NCBI GenBank assembly: GCA_030656555.1
Contig: JAUSPN010000089.1
Location: forward strand, 1-44,358
Direction: 5' to 3'
DNA length: 44,358 nt
Source of the DNA: Candidatus Desulfaltia sp.
GTDB taxonomy: Bacteria > Desulfobacterota > Desulfobacteria > Desulfobacterales > ETH-SRB1
The notes below the pieces were generated by a model. It was given only the letters and a program-made list of their open reading frames with translations, was not told the DNA's origin and made no database searches. Positions 6,560-16,121 of the stretch are shown piece after piece. The position numbers were made by a program, and so were the translations under genes. How positions within the stretch are numbered: the stretch's first letter is position 1; each line of letters begins with the position of its first letter.

Positions 6560-7972
6560 TTATATGTCGAAGTAAAGAAAAAATTCATGTGGATGCGGCC
6601 TGAGTTTAACAGCGTTTACCTCGTTTTTGGTCTTGTATTCAATCCATGTATCAATAACATCCTGTGTAAAAACATCCCCTTTGAGCAAAAAGGCGTGGTC
6701 TTCTTTTAAAGCGGCAAGAGCCTCTTCCAGAGAGCCGGGAGCAGACGGTATATTGGCAAGCTCTTCCGGCGGAAGACCATATATATCTTTGTCCAGCGGT
6801 TCACCAGGGTCTATCTTATTTTCTATGCCGTCAATTACAGCCATAAGAATAGCCGAAAAAGCCAGATATCCGTTACAGGATGGGTCAGGGGTTCGAAATT
6901 CAATCCGCTTTGCCTTTGGCGATGCGGAATACATCGGTATGCGGATTGCAGCACTACGATTACGGCTTGAATATGCCAGATTTACAGGAGCTTCAAAGCC
7001 CGGGACAAGCCGCTTGTAAGAATTGGTGGTCGGGTTGGTAAGAGCACACAGTGCCCTGCAGTGTTTTAATATCCCTCCGATTCCATAAAGAGCTTCCTGA
7101 GAAACTCCGGCATACTTGTCACCTGCAAAGATTGGCTCTCCTTTTTTCCATATGCTTATATGTGTGTGCATTCCAGAGCCGTTATCCTCGAAAAGAGGTT
7201 TCGGCATAAATGTAACCGTACGGTTATCACGAGTTGCCACGTTTTTAATCACATACTTAAACCACATGAGCTGGTCACCCATCTGTACAAGCGGTTTAAA
7301 TTGCATATCAATTTCTGACTGCCCGGCTGTTGCGACTTCTTGGTGCTGGCACTCAATATCTATTCCAAGTTTTTCAAGGGTGAGAAGCATTCGGGTGCGC
7401 AGATCCTGAAATTTGTCGGTGGGAGGAACAGGAAAGTATCCCTGTTTATACCTTGTTTTATAGCCAAGATTCGGGCATTCTTCTCTGCCGCTGTTCCATA
7501 TCCCTTCTACAGAGTCAACCTCATAGAAAGCCATGTTTGTCGATGATTCAAAGCGTACATCATCAAAGATAAAAAATTCTGCTTCAGGACCGATATAAGC
7601 TGTATCGCCAATTCCGCTGCCCTTCAGGAATAATTCCGCTTTTTTAGCTATATAGCGCGGGTCGCGGGAATAAGGTTCCCGTGTAAGAGGGTCAGCAATA
7701 TCTCCGATAAGAACCATAGTCGGTGCTTCAAAGAAAGGATCCATCTTTGCGGTAGCGGGGTCGGGTATCACAAGCATGTCGCTTGCGTGTATAGGCTGCC
7801 ACCCCCTGATGCTTGAGCCATCAAACCCGAAACCGTCTTCAAAGCTCGATTCATTAAGTTCGCTTATCGGCACGGTAAAATGCTGCCATATCCCGGGAAG
7901 GTCAAGAAATCGTAAATCAACAACCTTAACCTTATTTTCTTTTGCCATTTCTAACACCTGTTTTGGTGTCAT
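6560..7972 (-). CDS. glnA: Glutamine synthetase, type I
   Basis: A 470-residue GSI that makes glutamine from glutamate, ammonia and ATP in the cytoplasm. Family landmarks include DGSSIRGW near the N-terminus, the ATP-binding GSGMHTHIS segment and the Glu-flap/NRSAAIRIP region. The regulatory tyrosine (Y398 in [11 protein letters not shown]) matches the adenylylation site of E. coli Tyr397. It is therefore a GSI-beta-type enzyme likely controlled by GlnE, whose gene is not in this window. It lies 20 bp downstream of glnB in the same direction, so the two form one operon tying the enzyme to its nitrogen sensor. Intact and of normal length. Confidence 0.97.
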   Translation of the reverse strand: MTPKQVLEMAKENKVKVVDLRFLDLPGIWQHFTVPISELNESSFEDGFGFDGSSIRGWQPIHASDMLVIPDPATAKMDPFFEAPTMVLIGDIADPLTREPYSRDPRYIAKKAELFLKGSGIGDTAYIGPEAEFFIFDDVRFESSTNMAFYEVDSVEGIWNSGREECPNLGYKTRYKQGYFPVPPTDKFQDLRTRMLLTLEKLGIDIECQHQEVATAGQSEIDMQFKPLVQMGDQLMWFKYVIKNVATRDNRTVTFMPKPLFEDNGSGMHTHISIWKKGEPIFAGDKYAGVSQEALYGIGGILKHCRALCALTNPTTNSYKRLVPGFEAPVNLAYSSRNRSAAIRIPMYSASPKAKRIEFRTPDPSCNGYLAFSAILMAVIDGIENKIDPGEPLDKDIYGLPPEELANIPSAPGSLEEALAALKEDHAFLLKGDVFTQDVIDTWIEYKTKNEVNAVKLRPHPHEFFLYFDI

Positions 7973-7992
7973 AATAATTATTCTCCTGAAAG

Positions 7993-8334
<342 letters not shown>

Positions 8335-8572
8335 TCATGTCTCCTTTTGCGAATAAAAACCAATCCGATTACCTGAAGCTCATTACGTAAAAGTTATTTT
8401 AGTCTACAGTGACAAATAGTGGCATAACATAGCTTTTTACGAGGCTGTCAAACTTGAGGATTTGATTTTTAAATAATTTTGCTATATAGATTTCGATAAA
8501 AATTTCAACCAATATTTATACTATTATTCTTAAATTTACAATAAAAATATTTTCCAGAATTAAAGGATTATT

Positions 8573-9673
8573 ATGCGGCTTTTGAAGCTTTACATAAATC
8601 AGGAGGTTGCTGATTCAGATGAGGTTATTTCCATAAAATCGCGCCTTAATCTACCTTCTGAAACAGTTCAGGATGCGCGTGAATTATTTGAATTGATTTC
8701 ATCAGCGGATGATCCTGTTAAAAAAGGGAAAGAGATTCTTTTCCTTACAAAAAATAATGGCGCTTTTATCAAACCATGTCCTGGAACCCGCCATTATACA
8801 TGTTGCGGCTACAAGATACTGCAGATCGGCACTTTCTGCACCATGGACTGTTCTTACTGCATCCTGCAATCATATTTTCATCCGCCTGTTCTTCAGTATT
8901 TCGTTAACCATGACGATCTTCTGTCAGAATTAGACACCCTGTTTCAAAAAAAGATTGTGAGAAGGGTAGGGACCGGAGAGTTTACTGACAGCATGATCTG
9001 GGAGTGGTGGACAGACCTTTCAAGCCTGCTTATTCCTAAGTTTTCAGGCCAAACATCCGCCGTGCTGGAACTAAAGACCAAAACAATTGCCATTAACAGG
9101 CTGAAAAATCTCGATCACAATCGCAAGACAATAGTTTCCTGGTCACTTAATACAAATGCAATTATCAGCAATGAGGAGCGTCATACAACCTCTCTTTCCG
9201 AGAGGCTAAAAGCGGCTGCCAAATGCGAGTCGTGGGGATATCCGCTGGCCTTTCATTTTGATCCAATAGTTATTTATGAAGGCTGCGAAGAGGATTACAG
9301 GCAAGTGATTATACAGCTCTTTTCCACACTATCTTCTGAAAATATCGTATGGATAAGCCTCGGTACTTTTAGATTTATGCCGTCTTTAAAACAGGTTATC
9401 CAAAAACGGTTTCCTGAATCAAAAATAATATATGGAGAATTCATATCCGGCCTTGACAATAAGATGCGCTACTTTAAGCCTCTTCGTATTGATCTTTATC
9501 AAAAGATGGCCTCCTGGATCAAGGAGGCAGCCCCTAATGTTCTTGTCTATTTCTGCATGGAAGATGATGAGGTATGGGAAAAGTCTCTTGGATTTATCCC
9601 ATCTGACTGCGGAGGTCTGCCTAAAATGCTGGATGAAGCTGCTGTGAGGCATTGCGGACTTGATAGAACTTAG
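8573..9673 (+). CDS. SPL-family radical SAM protein
   Basis: A 366-residue protein related to spore photoproduct lyase, a radical SAM enzyme that repairs DNA photoproducts in spore formers. The 4Fe-4S motif CxxxCxxC is at C89, C93 and C96 (CTMDCSYCILQ), preceded by CPGTRHYTCCGY with three more cysteines (C69, C77, C78). Non-sporulating deltaproteobacteria carry such homologues without proven function, so DNA repair is an inference. The ATG follows an AAAGGA tract. It is divergent from glnB and appears monocistronic. A heptad-repeat element follows its stop codon. Confidence 0.75.
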   Translation: MRLLKLYINQEVADSDEVISIKSRLNLPSETVQDARELFELISSADDPVKKGKEILFLTKNNGAFIKPCPGTRHYTCCGYKILQIGTFCTMDCSYCILQSYFHPPVLQYFVNHDDLLSELDTLFQKKIVRRVGTGEFTDSMIWEWWTDLSSLLIPKFSGQTSAVLELKTKTIAINRLKNLDHNRKTIVSWSLNTNAIISNEERHTTSLSERLKAAAKCESWGYPLAFHFDPIVIYEGCEEDYRQVIIQLFSTLSSENIVWISLGTFRFMPSLKQVIQKRFPESKIIYGEFISGLDNKMRYFKPLRIDLYQKMASWIKEAAPNVLVYFCMEDDEVWEKSLGFIPSDCGGLPKMLDEAAVRHCGLDRT

Positions 9674-9689
9674 TTCGCTTCGCTCACAA

Positions 9690-9861
9690 TTTAAAAGATG
9701 AACGTCCAACATCGAACATCGAACGGCAGAGTAAAGCGTTTTTCGAACATCGAACATCGAACGTTGAACATCGAATAATGAAATCGCTTCGCTCCGCCAG
9801 TTTATAAATTGGCAGAATACCTTATTCAACGTTCGATGTTGGACGTTCGATGTTCGATATT
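9690..9861. repeat. Heptad-word inverted-arm element, family A, copy 1
   Basis: The left arm (about 9700-9776) is built of imperfect 7-mers such as GAACGTC, CAACATC and GAACATC. The right arm (about 9824-9860) carries their complements (GTTCGATGTTGGAC, GTTCGATGTTCGAT). Between them is a short core with its own GCCAGTTTATAAATTGGC hairpin. The first 30 bases (9690-9719) recur exactly at 15950-15979. It fills the gap between the SPL gene and the end of the EF-G-like gene. Confidence 0.8.
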
Positions 9862-9871
9862 TATTTTTTTT

Positions 9872-11944
9872 CTATTCCCTGCTCTTTTTTATTTCCTCAA
9901 TAAGCTTTTGTGATATTTGCGCCGGAACCTCGTCATAATGAGAGAATTCCATGGTAAACATGCCTCGGCCGCCTGTCATTGATTTGATATCAGGAGCATA
10001 GGTAAGAAATTCAGACATGGGTACGGTTGCGTTGATAATTTGATTTTTACCCTTGTTGTCCATACCCAGGACTCTGCCGCGCCTGCTGTTAAGATCTCCC
10101 ATGATGTCGCCCATATATTCATCAGGCGTTGTAATGGAAACCTTCATGACAGGTTCAAGCAAAACAGGATTGGCTGCTTCGGCAGCTTTTTTAAAGGCAA
10201 TAGAACCGGCAATCTTAAACGCCATTTCAGAAGAGTCAACAGCGTGATAGGAACCATCGTCAAGTAAAACTTTGAAATCTACGCAGGGAAACCCGACAAG
10301 CACACCCTTTTGTGCCGCTTCCACAATCCCTTTTTCAACCGCCGGAACATAAGTCTTTGGAATTGAGCCTCCTACAGTTGCATTGACAAACTCAAACCCT
10401 TTTCCTCTTGGAAGCGGTTCCATCTGAATCCAGCAATCACCGTACTGGCCGTGGCCTCCTGATTGTTTTTTATGTTTTCCCTGAACCCTGACCTTTTTCT
10501 TAATTGTTTCCCTATAGGGTACCTTGGGGGTGTTGAGATTTACTTTAACATTGTACTTTCTTTTGAGCTTTTCAACAACAGTCTCGATGTGGACCTGCCC
10601 CCTTCCCGCCAGAAGAATCTCCTTTGTTTCGGAATTCCGTGTAAGCTGCAGAGCAATATCCTCTTCCAGAAGCTTTGAGAGAGAGGAAAATATTTTGTCT
10701 CCATCCTCTTTTGTTTTTGGCTCAATAGCAAAAGAGATAAGTACAGGAAGAGGGTCTGCGCATTTAAATTTAACCTTATTGGCTTCATCACAAATAGTAT
10801 CGCCTGTAGTAGTATCTTTAAGTTTTGCGACAGCGACTATAGAACCCGGCCCGGCTTCAGTTATCGGTTTTTGTTCTTTTCCTGCAAGTCTTAATAGCTG
10901 GGTAAAGCGTTCCTTTGAATTTTTGTTTGCATTATAAAAGGTTCCGTCACTTCCCAGGGTTCCTGAAACAATTCTGAAGATTGATAGCCGGCCGGCATAC
11001 GGGTCTGCTATGGTTTTAAACACAAAACCTGAAAAAGGAGCATCTGGATCCGGGCTTTGCTTGATTTCATTTTCGCCTTCAGGATCCGTACCTGTTATAG
11101 TGCCTCTATCAGAAGGTGAAGGCATGCACTTAACAATTGCATCGGACAATAAATCAATGCCGATATTACTTATAACCGATCCGCAAAGAACAGGCACAAT
11201 TGCTCGCGATAATACACCTTTTCTTAAACCTGTTATAATATCGTCATCGGACAAAGTTTCTCCATCAAGATACCTTTCAAGAAGCTCATCATCTGCCTCT
11301 GCAATATTTTCAATCAGGGTTTCTCTTACTTTTTCCGCCTGCTCCTGCATATCAGAAGGAATATCGCCTTGTTTTGCCTTTCCGTCAGAATCATAGGTAT
11401 ATGCTTTCATCCTGACAAGGTCCACGACCCCTTTAAAATCAGCTTCAGTTCCTATCGGAAGCTGCAATATGATCGGCTTTGGTTTAAAACAGTTTGCCGC
11501 ATCTTCAAAAGTGCGAAAAAAATCCGCTCGTTCCCTGTCCATTTTATTTATAAAAATTATGCAGGACAGGTTGAATTCTTCGGCAAAATCCCATGCCATC
11601 TCTGTTTGCACCTTGACGCCGTCAACGGCATCAATCAGAACAACGATTCCATCGGCAGCCTGCATGCAGCTTTTGGTATCTGAAAAGAAATTCTGATCTC
11701 CCGGGGTATCAATAAGAGAAATAACCTGTTCTCCCCATTTGAACTGGTGGAATCCGCTGCTGATACTTGTATTGCGTTTAAGCTCTTCCGGCTCAAAATC
11801 CATAACTGTATTGCCGTCTTCAACCCGTCCAAGCCTGTTGATAACGCCAGCGTTAAAAAGCATAACCTCGGCCAGAGATGTTTTTCCGGCTCCACCATGT
11901 GATACAAAAGCGATGTTTCTTAAGTTTTCAGTCATGTCGGTCAT
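9872..11944 (-). CDS. Elongation factor G-like GTPase (EF-G-2/FusA2 type)
   Basis: A 690-residue translational GTPase with the EF-G domain order. The G1 loop is SHGGAGKTSL (K21), G4 is NKMD, and the later domains include GRGQVHIETV and YRETIKKK. The G3 motif is DTPGDQNF instead of DTPGHVDF, so the histidine that activates the hydrolytic water in EF-G/EF-Tu is an aspartate here. This fits the divergent EF-G-like paralogues that coexist with true FusA, whose role in translation is unclear. GAGGAG lies five bases before the ATG at 11944. It is transcribed alone, away from tlyA's operon end. Probably not the essential elongation factor. Confidence 0.88.
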   Translation of the reverse strand: MTDMTENLRNIAFVSHGGAGKTSLAEVMLFNAGVINRLGRVEDGNTVMDFEPEELKRNTSISSGFHQFKWGEQVISLIDTPGDQNFFSDTKSCMQAADGIVVLIDAVDGVKVQTEMAWDFAEEFNLSCIIFINKMDRERADFFRTFEDAANCFKPKPIILQLPIGTEADFKGVVDLVRMKAYTYDSDGKAKQGDIPSDMQEQAEKVRETLIENIAEADDELLERYLDGETLSDDDIITGLRKGVLSRAIVPVLCGSVISNIGIDLLSDAIVKCMPSPSDRGTITGTDPEGENEIKQSPDPDAPFSGFVFKTIADPYAGRLSIFRIVSGTLGSDGTFYNANKNSKERFTQLLRLAGKEQKPITEAGPGSIVAVAKLKDTTTGDTICDEANKVKFKCADPLPVLISFAIEPKTKEDGDKIFSSLSKLLEEDIALQLTRNSETKEILLAGRGQVHIETVVEKLKRKYNVKVNLNTPKVPYRETIKKKVRVQGKHKKQSGGHGQYGDCWIQMEPLPRGKGFEFVNATVGGSIPKTYVPAVEKGIVEAAQKGVLVGFPCVDFKVLLDDGSYHAVDSSEMAFKIAGSIAFKKAAEAANPVLLEPVMKVSITTPDEYMGDIMGDLNSRRGRVLGMDNKGKNQIINATVPMSEFLTYAPDIKSMTGGRGMFTMEFSHYDEVPAQISQKLIEEIKKSRE

Positions 11945-12045
11945 TTAAACTCCTCTTCAATGGAATGTTAAAAATATGTCTTTCCTTTGTGGCTTAGTGC
12001 CTTGGTGGCTGAAAGAAATATATCTATCTTTTTACCCAAAAAAAA

Positions 12046-12789
12046 TCAAGACTTATAAAGCGATTTTAATACAACCATAAATTCCCTGTTCCCCTTGGGG
12101 CCAAGTATTGGAGAGGGTATAACCGATTCGCATGAAAAACCTGTTTTGATAAAAAAATCTAAAAGATCCTTTATTACTTCATCGTGCAGTTTTTTGTCAC
12201 GAACCACGCCACCATTGCCTACCTTTCCCTTGCCGACTTCAAACTGTGGCTTTATCAGGGCAAGGATCATTCCCTCTTTTTTTATAAACTTAATTAATGC
12301 AGGAACAACTATTTTTAAGGAGATAAATGAAACATCTATTGTGATAAGATCAACAGGCCGGGGAATTATTTCAGCCGGCATATGCCGGATATTTGTCCGT
12401 TCAATAACCACGACGCGCGGATCCTGCCGAAGCTTCCAGGCCAATTGTCCATATCCGACATCAACGGCATACACACAGGCAGCTCCATGTTGCAACAAAC
12501 AGTCTGTAAATCCGCCGGTTGATGCTCCCACATCAAGACAGATAAGATTTTCAACATCTATTTTAAAAGCATGCAAAGCCTCTTCAAGCTTAAGGCCGCC
12601 TCTGCTTACATAGGGGATATCCTCTCCTTTAATAGTTATTTCATCATCTTGTGAAACAACAGCGCCCGGCTTATCTACCGGGCGGTTATTTACCAGAACC
12701 TTCCCCGACATAATCAGAGCGTGTCCGCGTTGCAGGCTTTGCGCCAGCCCTTTTTCCACAATTATCAGGTCAAGTCTTGTTTTTGACAA
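12046..12789 (-). CDS. tlyA: TlyA-family rRNA methyltransferase (S4 + FtsJ-like)
   Basis: A 247-residue protein with an N-terminal S4 RNA-binding domain (SKTRLDLIIVEKGLAQS, SGKVLVNNRPV) and a Rossmann methyltransferase domain with the SAM loop LDVGASTGGFTDCLL. TlyA enzymes 2'-O-methylate 16S/23S rRNA; the family is often labelled hemolysin. The start is a TTG at 12789, because the nearby upstream ATG is in another frame and runs into a stop. It lies downstream of dxs, a neighbour pairing seen in many bacteria, but here a 320-bp repeat element separates them. Confidence 0.88.
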   Translation of the reverse strand: MSKTRLDLIIVEKGLAQSLQRGHALIMSGKVLVNNRPVDKPGAVVSQDDEITIKGEDIPYVSRGGLKLEEALHAFKIDVENLICLDVGASTGGFTDCLLQHGAACVYAVDVGYGQLAWKLRQDPRVVVIERTNIRHMPAEIIPRPVDLITIDVSFISLKIVVPALIKFIKKEGMILALIKPQFEVGKGKVGNGGVVRDKKLHDEVIKDLLDFFIKTGFSCESVIPSPILGPKGNREFMVVLKSLYKS

Positions 12790-12810
12790 TTTTGCCCATC
12801 AAGCATTTAG

Positions 12811-13070
12811 TAACTGTTCACGGTTATCGGTTCACAGTTCACAGTTTTTTCAATGAACTATGCAACGATTGAACCATTTTGGATATTGATTTCAACTCTT
12901 GAATTAATTCTTTCGCATCTAAATCAGAAAATATATGTAACCGTTCACGGTTACGAATAGATATAGATGAGCGCAGCATTTGATCTTTCATTAACAGAGG
13001 ACCCCATAATTCTCCTCTACCTTCTGTTTTTTCAACTGTAAACCGATAACTGTAAACCGTGAACGGTTAC
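12811..13070. repeat. Heptad-word inverted-arm element, family B, with an S23 gene relic as core
   Basis: The left arm (12811-12846) reads as 7-mers (GTTCACG, GTTATCG, GTTCACA, GTTCACA). The right arm (about 13034-13070) is the complementary series (AACTGTA, AACCGAT, AACTGTA, AACCGTG, AACGGTT). A further palindromic unit, GTAACCGTTCACGGTTAC, lies within the core near 12936-12953. The core is the remains of a four-helix-bundle gene. It fills the dxs-tlyA gap. Confidence 0.8.
12839..13033 (-). pseudogene. Relic of a 23S-rRNA intervening-sequence (S23, four-helix-bundle) protein
   Basis: The minus frame reads EKTEGRGELWGPLLMKDQML, then RSSISI. This resembles the S23 block '(D/E)LYGLTxQMRRAAVSIPSNIAEG'. 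The conserved PSNIAEG is missing. In its place is an in-frame RNRERL encoded by the palindromic repeat word GTAACCGTGAACGGTTAC, then an end like the family's C-terminal helix (KSISKMVQSLHSSLKKL). It looks like an internal deletion with a repeat unit inserted. The start is lost in the right arm. Confidence 0.6.
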
Positions 13071-13109
13071 TTATAATCTTAGTGTCTTTGTGCCTTAGTG
13101 GCTGAACTC

Positions 13110-14978
13110 CTACAGAAGTTTTTTGGCTGTATTTACTATGGCAGATGCATCTATCCGGTATTTTTTTCTGAGAAACTTCTGAGAGCCGTGTTCAACAAAG
13201 ACATCGGGTATGCCGATACGTTCAAGGCAAAATGCTGATATACCTTCATCATTTAAGCATTCCAGAACCGCGCTTCCAAATCCTCCCTGACGAACATTTT
13301 CTTCAACGGTTATAATGCGCGGTATTTTTTTTGCCAGAGAACATATCAAATCAACATCAATCGGCTTCACAAATCGGCAATTTACAATTGTTGCATTTAT
13401 ATCCTGTCCGGCCAGTGTTAAATGTGCTGAAAGGGCTTCGCAAACAGAACTGCCAATGGCTAAAATAAGAACATCATCCCCTTTTTTTAGAATCTCTCCT
13501 TTCCCAAGAGGTATGGGAGTGATATCTTCTTCTATTTGTACACCCACTGCTTTTCCCCGTGGGTATCGAAATGCTATAGGGCCATTATGGGCAAAGGCGG
13601 TAACTAACATCCGGCAAAGTTCATTTTCATCCTTCGGCGCCATGACCACCATGTTTGGAAGACTTCTAAGATAAGAAAAATCGAACACTCCCTGATGAGT
13701 CCGGCCGTCTTCACCTACAATACCTCCTCTGTCTAATGCAAAAATCACGGGCAGGGCTTCAATGCACACATCGTGGAGTATCTGATCATATGCGCGCTGC
13801 AAAAAGGTAGAGTAGATTGCCACAACCGGCCTCAGCCCCTCAGCCGCCAGTCCAGCGGCAAATGTTACACCGTGCTGCTCAGCTATCCCAACATCAAAAA
13901 ACCGGTCGGGATAAGTCTCGGCAAACTTAACAAGCCCTGTGCCTTCGGGCATTGCCGCAGTAACAGCGACAATCCTTTTATCGTTTTTGGCTAATTTCAA
14001 CATTATTTCGCCAAAAACTTCGGTATAGGTCGGAGTGGATTTTTTTTGGTCAATACAGTTTCCGTTTTTAGCATCAAAAGATCCAACTCCATGAAAATAA
14101 ACAGGATTTTTTTCAGCAGGAGGGTATCCCTTTCCCTTCTTAGTAATGACATGAAGGAGAACAGGCTCGTCGGTATTTTTAATATTATTCAGTATATCAA
14201 TAAGATGGTCCAGTTTATGCCCCTGTATCGGGCCAAAGTATTCAAAATTGAATGCCTCAAACAGTATTCCCGGCGTAATAAATGTCTTAAAGGATTCTTT
14301 TGAACGTTTAGCGAACTGATAAACATCCTCTCCGATTTTCGGTACGGATTTAAGGAAAAGCCCAAGCTCTTTTTTTAAATCCTGCATATATTTTGCTGAA
14401 AATGTCCGGCTTAAAAGTGAGGATAAAGCACCCACATTACGAGAAATAGACATATCGTTGTCGTTTAGTATAACCAGGAAATTCTTATGAATGTCTCCTG
14501 CCTGGTTAAGCCCTTCATAGGCAAGCCCAGCGGTCATGGAACCGTCTCCTATAACAGCGACCACTTTGGATGTTTCATTTTTTAAACGCTTGGCGCAGGC
14601 CATGCCAAGGCCGGCCGATATAGATGTGCTGCTGTGTCCGGTTGTAAAGGCATCGTAAGGGCTTTCTTTCATGCGGGTAAATCCGCTGATGCCATTGTGT
14701 TGCCTGAGAGTATGAAATTGTTCCCTGCGTCCTGTAAGCAGCTTGTGGGCATATGTCTGGTGCCCGACATCCCAGATAATTTTATCATCAGGAGTATTAA
14801 AAACATAGTGGATGGCGATTGCAAGTTCAACAGCGCCTAAACTTGAAGCCAGATGGCCGCCGTTTTTGGACACCACATCAACTATAACTTTTCGAATTTC
14901 CGTTGCAAGAGCCGGCAGATCGGATCGTGAAATCTGCTTTAAATCTGCGGGTGAATTAATATTATCAAGTATGCTCAT
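13110..14978 (-). CDS. dxs: 1-deoxy-D-xylulose-5-phosphate synthase
   Basis: A 622-residue thiamine-diphosphate enzyme that condenses pyruvate and glyceraldehyde 3-phosphate, the first step of the MEP isoprenoid pathway. It shows the N-terminal SPADLK and DVGHQTYAHKLLTGR blocks, the ThDP loop GDGSMTAGLAYEGLN, and the transketolase pyrimidine domain (FDVGIAEQHGVTFAAGLA) with its catalytic Glu. A C-terminal transketolase domain follows. I prefer the ATG at 14978 (MSILDNINSPADL, the usual Dxs start, GGAAG just upstream) to a TTG at 15008. It follows ispA by 54 bp in one operon, coupling precursor and prenyl chain synthesis. Confidence 0.96.
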   Translation of the reverse strand: MSILDNINSPADLKQISRSDLPALATEIRKVIVDVVSKNGGHLASSLGAVELAIAIHYVFNTPDDKIIWDVGHQTYAHKLLTGRREQFHTLRQHNGISGFTRMKESPYDAFTTGHSSTSISAGLGMACAKRLKNETSKVVAVIGDGSMTAGLAYEGLNQAGDIHKNFLVILNDNDMSISRNVGALSSLLSRTFSAKYMQDLKKELGLFLKSVPKIGEDVYQFAKRSKESFKTFITPGILFEAFNFEYFGPIQGHKLDHLIDILNNIKNTDEPVLLHVITKKGKGYPPAEKNPVYFHGVGSFDAKNGNCIDQKKSTPTYTEVFGEIMLKLAKNDKRIVAVTAAMPEGTGLVKFAETYPDRFFDVGIAEQHGVTFAAGLAAEGLRPVVAIYSTFLQRAYDQILHDVCIEALPVIFALDRGGIVGEDGRTHQGVFDFSYLRSLPNMVVMAPKDENELCRMLVTAFAHNGPIAFRYPRGKAVGVQIEEDITPIPLGKGEILKKGDDVLILAIGSSVCEALSAHLTLAGQDINATIVNCRFVKPIDVDLICSLAKKIPRIITVEENVRQGGFGSAVLECLNDEGISAFCLERIGIPDVFVEHGSQKFLRKKYRIDASAIVNTAKKLL

Positions 14979-15032
14979 ATCTTCCCAATTTCTACTTTCC
15001 AATTTCAAATTTCAAGCCGTGAACGGCTACCA

Positions 15033-15923
15033 TTATTTTTTTCTTTCAATAATGTATCCGGCAATAGCGCGAAGCGGATCAGACCTGTTGTCAAAACCAT
15101 CTAATGCCTGCAATGCATTGTCTGCAAGTTTTTCAGCAAATTCTCTGGATTTATCAATTCCCATAATAGAAGGGTAGGTGCTTTTTTTACGGTTTTTATC
15201 AGTGCCGACAGCCTTTCCCATTATCTTTGGGTCACCTTCGACATTAAGGATATCGTCTGTGACCTGAAAGGCAAGCCCGATATTTTTTGCATAAACTCCA
15301 AGCTGTTTTATCTGCTCAATATTACCGTTTTCAATAATGGCTCCGCAATATATTGATGCTTCAATAATAGCCCCAGTCTTTAAGGAATGCATTTCTTCAA
15401 GTTCGTTCAAGGTCAGCATAAGCCCTTCAGAGGCAATATCCCTCATCTGTCCTTCAATCATTCCCTGATACCCGGCTGCACGTGAAATAGCACAAATAAC
15501 ACTCAGCCACTTTGAGGCATAATGTTCATTTTTTAACTCAATTGACGAAAGTATCTGAAATGCCAGCGTGAGGAGAGCATCGCCTGCAAGGATTGCGGTA
15601 GCCTCATCAAATGCAACATGACAGGTTGGTTTGCCCCTTCTTAAACCATCATTGTCAATGGCAGGAAGATCGTCGTGGATTAACGAATAGGTGTGGATCA
15701 TCTCAATGGCGCAGGCGGCCGGCAAAACCTTATCTGCTTTTCCGCCCACAGCCTCGGCAGCGGCAATACACAAAACAGGTCTGATACGCTTCCCGCCGGC
15801 CATAAGAGAATATTCCATGGCAGACACAATCCTGCTCGAACTTAATCTGTCACGCAGTATTTCATTAAGTGAGTTGTTTATATGGTTATTTTTCGAAACA
15901 AGATATGAATTTAGATCAAACAT
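15033..15923 (-). CDS. ispA: Polyprenyl (farnesyl/geranylgeranyl) diphosphate synthase
   Basis: A 296-residue trans-prenyltransferase that extends DMAPP with IPP units. The first Asp-rich motif is present as HDDLPAIDNDGLRRGKPT. The second reads VTDDILNVEGD, with Asn where the family usually has Asp (DDILDV), a change at a position that helps bind Mg. The KSTYP motif is intact. Chain length cannot be told for certain; the small residues before the first motif fit a C15-C20 product. It lies between the coiled-coil membrane protein and dxs in the xseA-xseB-ispA-dxs order common in proteobacteria, with a heptad-repeat element upstream. Confidence 0.93.
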   Translation of the reverse strand: MFDLNSYLVSKNNHINNSLNEILRDRLSSSRIVSAMEYSLMAGGKRIRPVLCIAAAEAVGGKADKVLPAACAIEMIHTYSLIHDDLPAIDNDGLRRGKPTCHVAFDEATAILAGDALLTLAFQILSSIELKNEHYASKWLSVICAISRAAGYQGMIEGQMRDIASEGLMLTLNELEEMHSLKTGAIIEASIYCGAIIENGNIEQIKQLGVYAKNIGLAFQVTDDILNVEGDPKIMGKAVGTDKNRKKSTYPSIMGIDKSREFAEKLADNALQALDGFDNRSDPLRAIAGYIIERKK

Positions 15924-15949
15924 AACATCAGACTTCTCAAATTCCCCCC

Positions 15950-16080
15950 TTTAAAAGATGAACGTCCAACATCGAACATTGAACGTCGAACGTCGAATAA
16001 TGATGTCGCTCCGCTCCTCAAATTATTCCAACAGCTTTTACAATTCAACATTCGATGTTGGGTTCGATGTTCGATGTTCA
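15950..16080. repeat. Heptad-word inverted-arm element, family A, copy 2
   Basis: The left arm (15960-15999) is heptads GAACGTC, CAACATC, GAACATT, GAACGTC. The right arm (about 16043-16080) is the complement (CATTCGATGTTGGGTTCGATG and on). The 30-base left end is identical to copy 1 at 9690-9719. Both copies also share a TCGCT(T/C)CGCTCC segment after the left arm. The element sits upstream of ispA within an operon. Confidence 0.8.
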
Positions 16081-16121
16081 TTTTTTTAGAGCTTATGGTT
16101 CGGATTGATGACTTTTTTCCT

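Noticed and set aside
6476-6709. A 77-codon plus-strand frame downstream of the PIN toxin.
   Set aside because: It runs through the hairpin at 6488-6521 and antisense into the 3' end of glnA, with no ribosome binding site or recognisable protein.
8411-8426. TGGCAT followed by AGCTT as a sigma-54 promoter between glnB and the SPL gene.
   Set aside because: The GG-to-GC spacing is one base short and it points toward the SPL gene rather than glnB; no site in the glnB direction was found.
9419-9829. A 136-codon minus-strand frame with 'RSMFDVR'-type repeats (also 15911-16393).
   Set aside because: Both are read-throughs of the family A heptad repeat and lie antisense to or across real genes.
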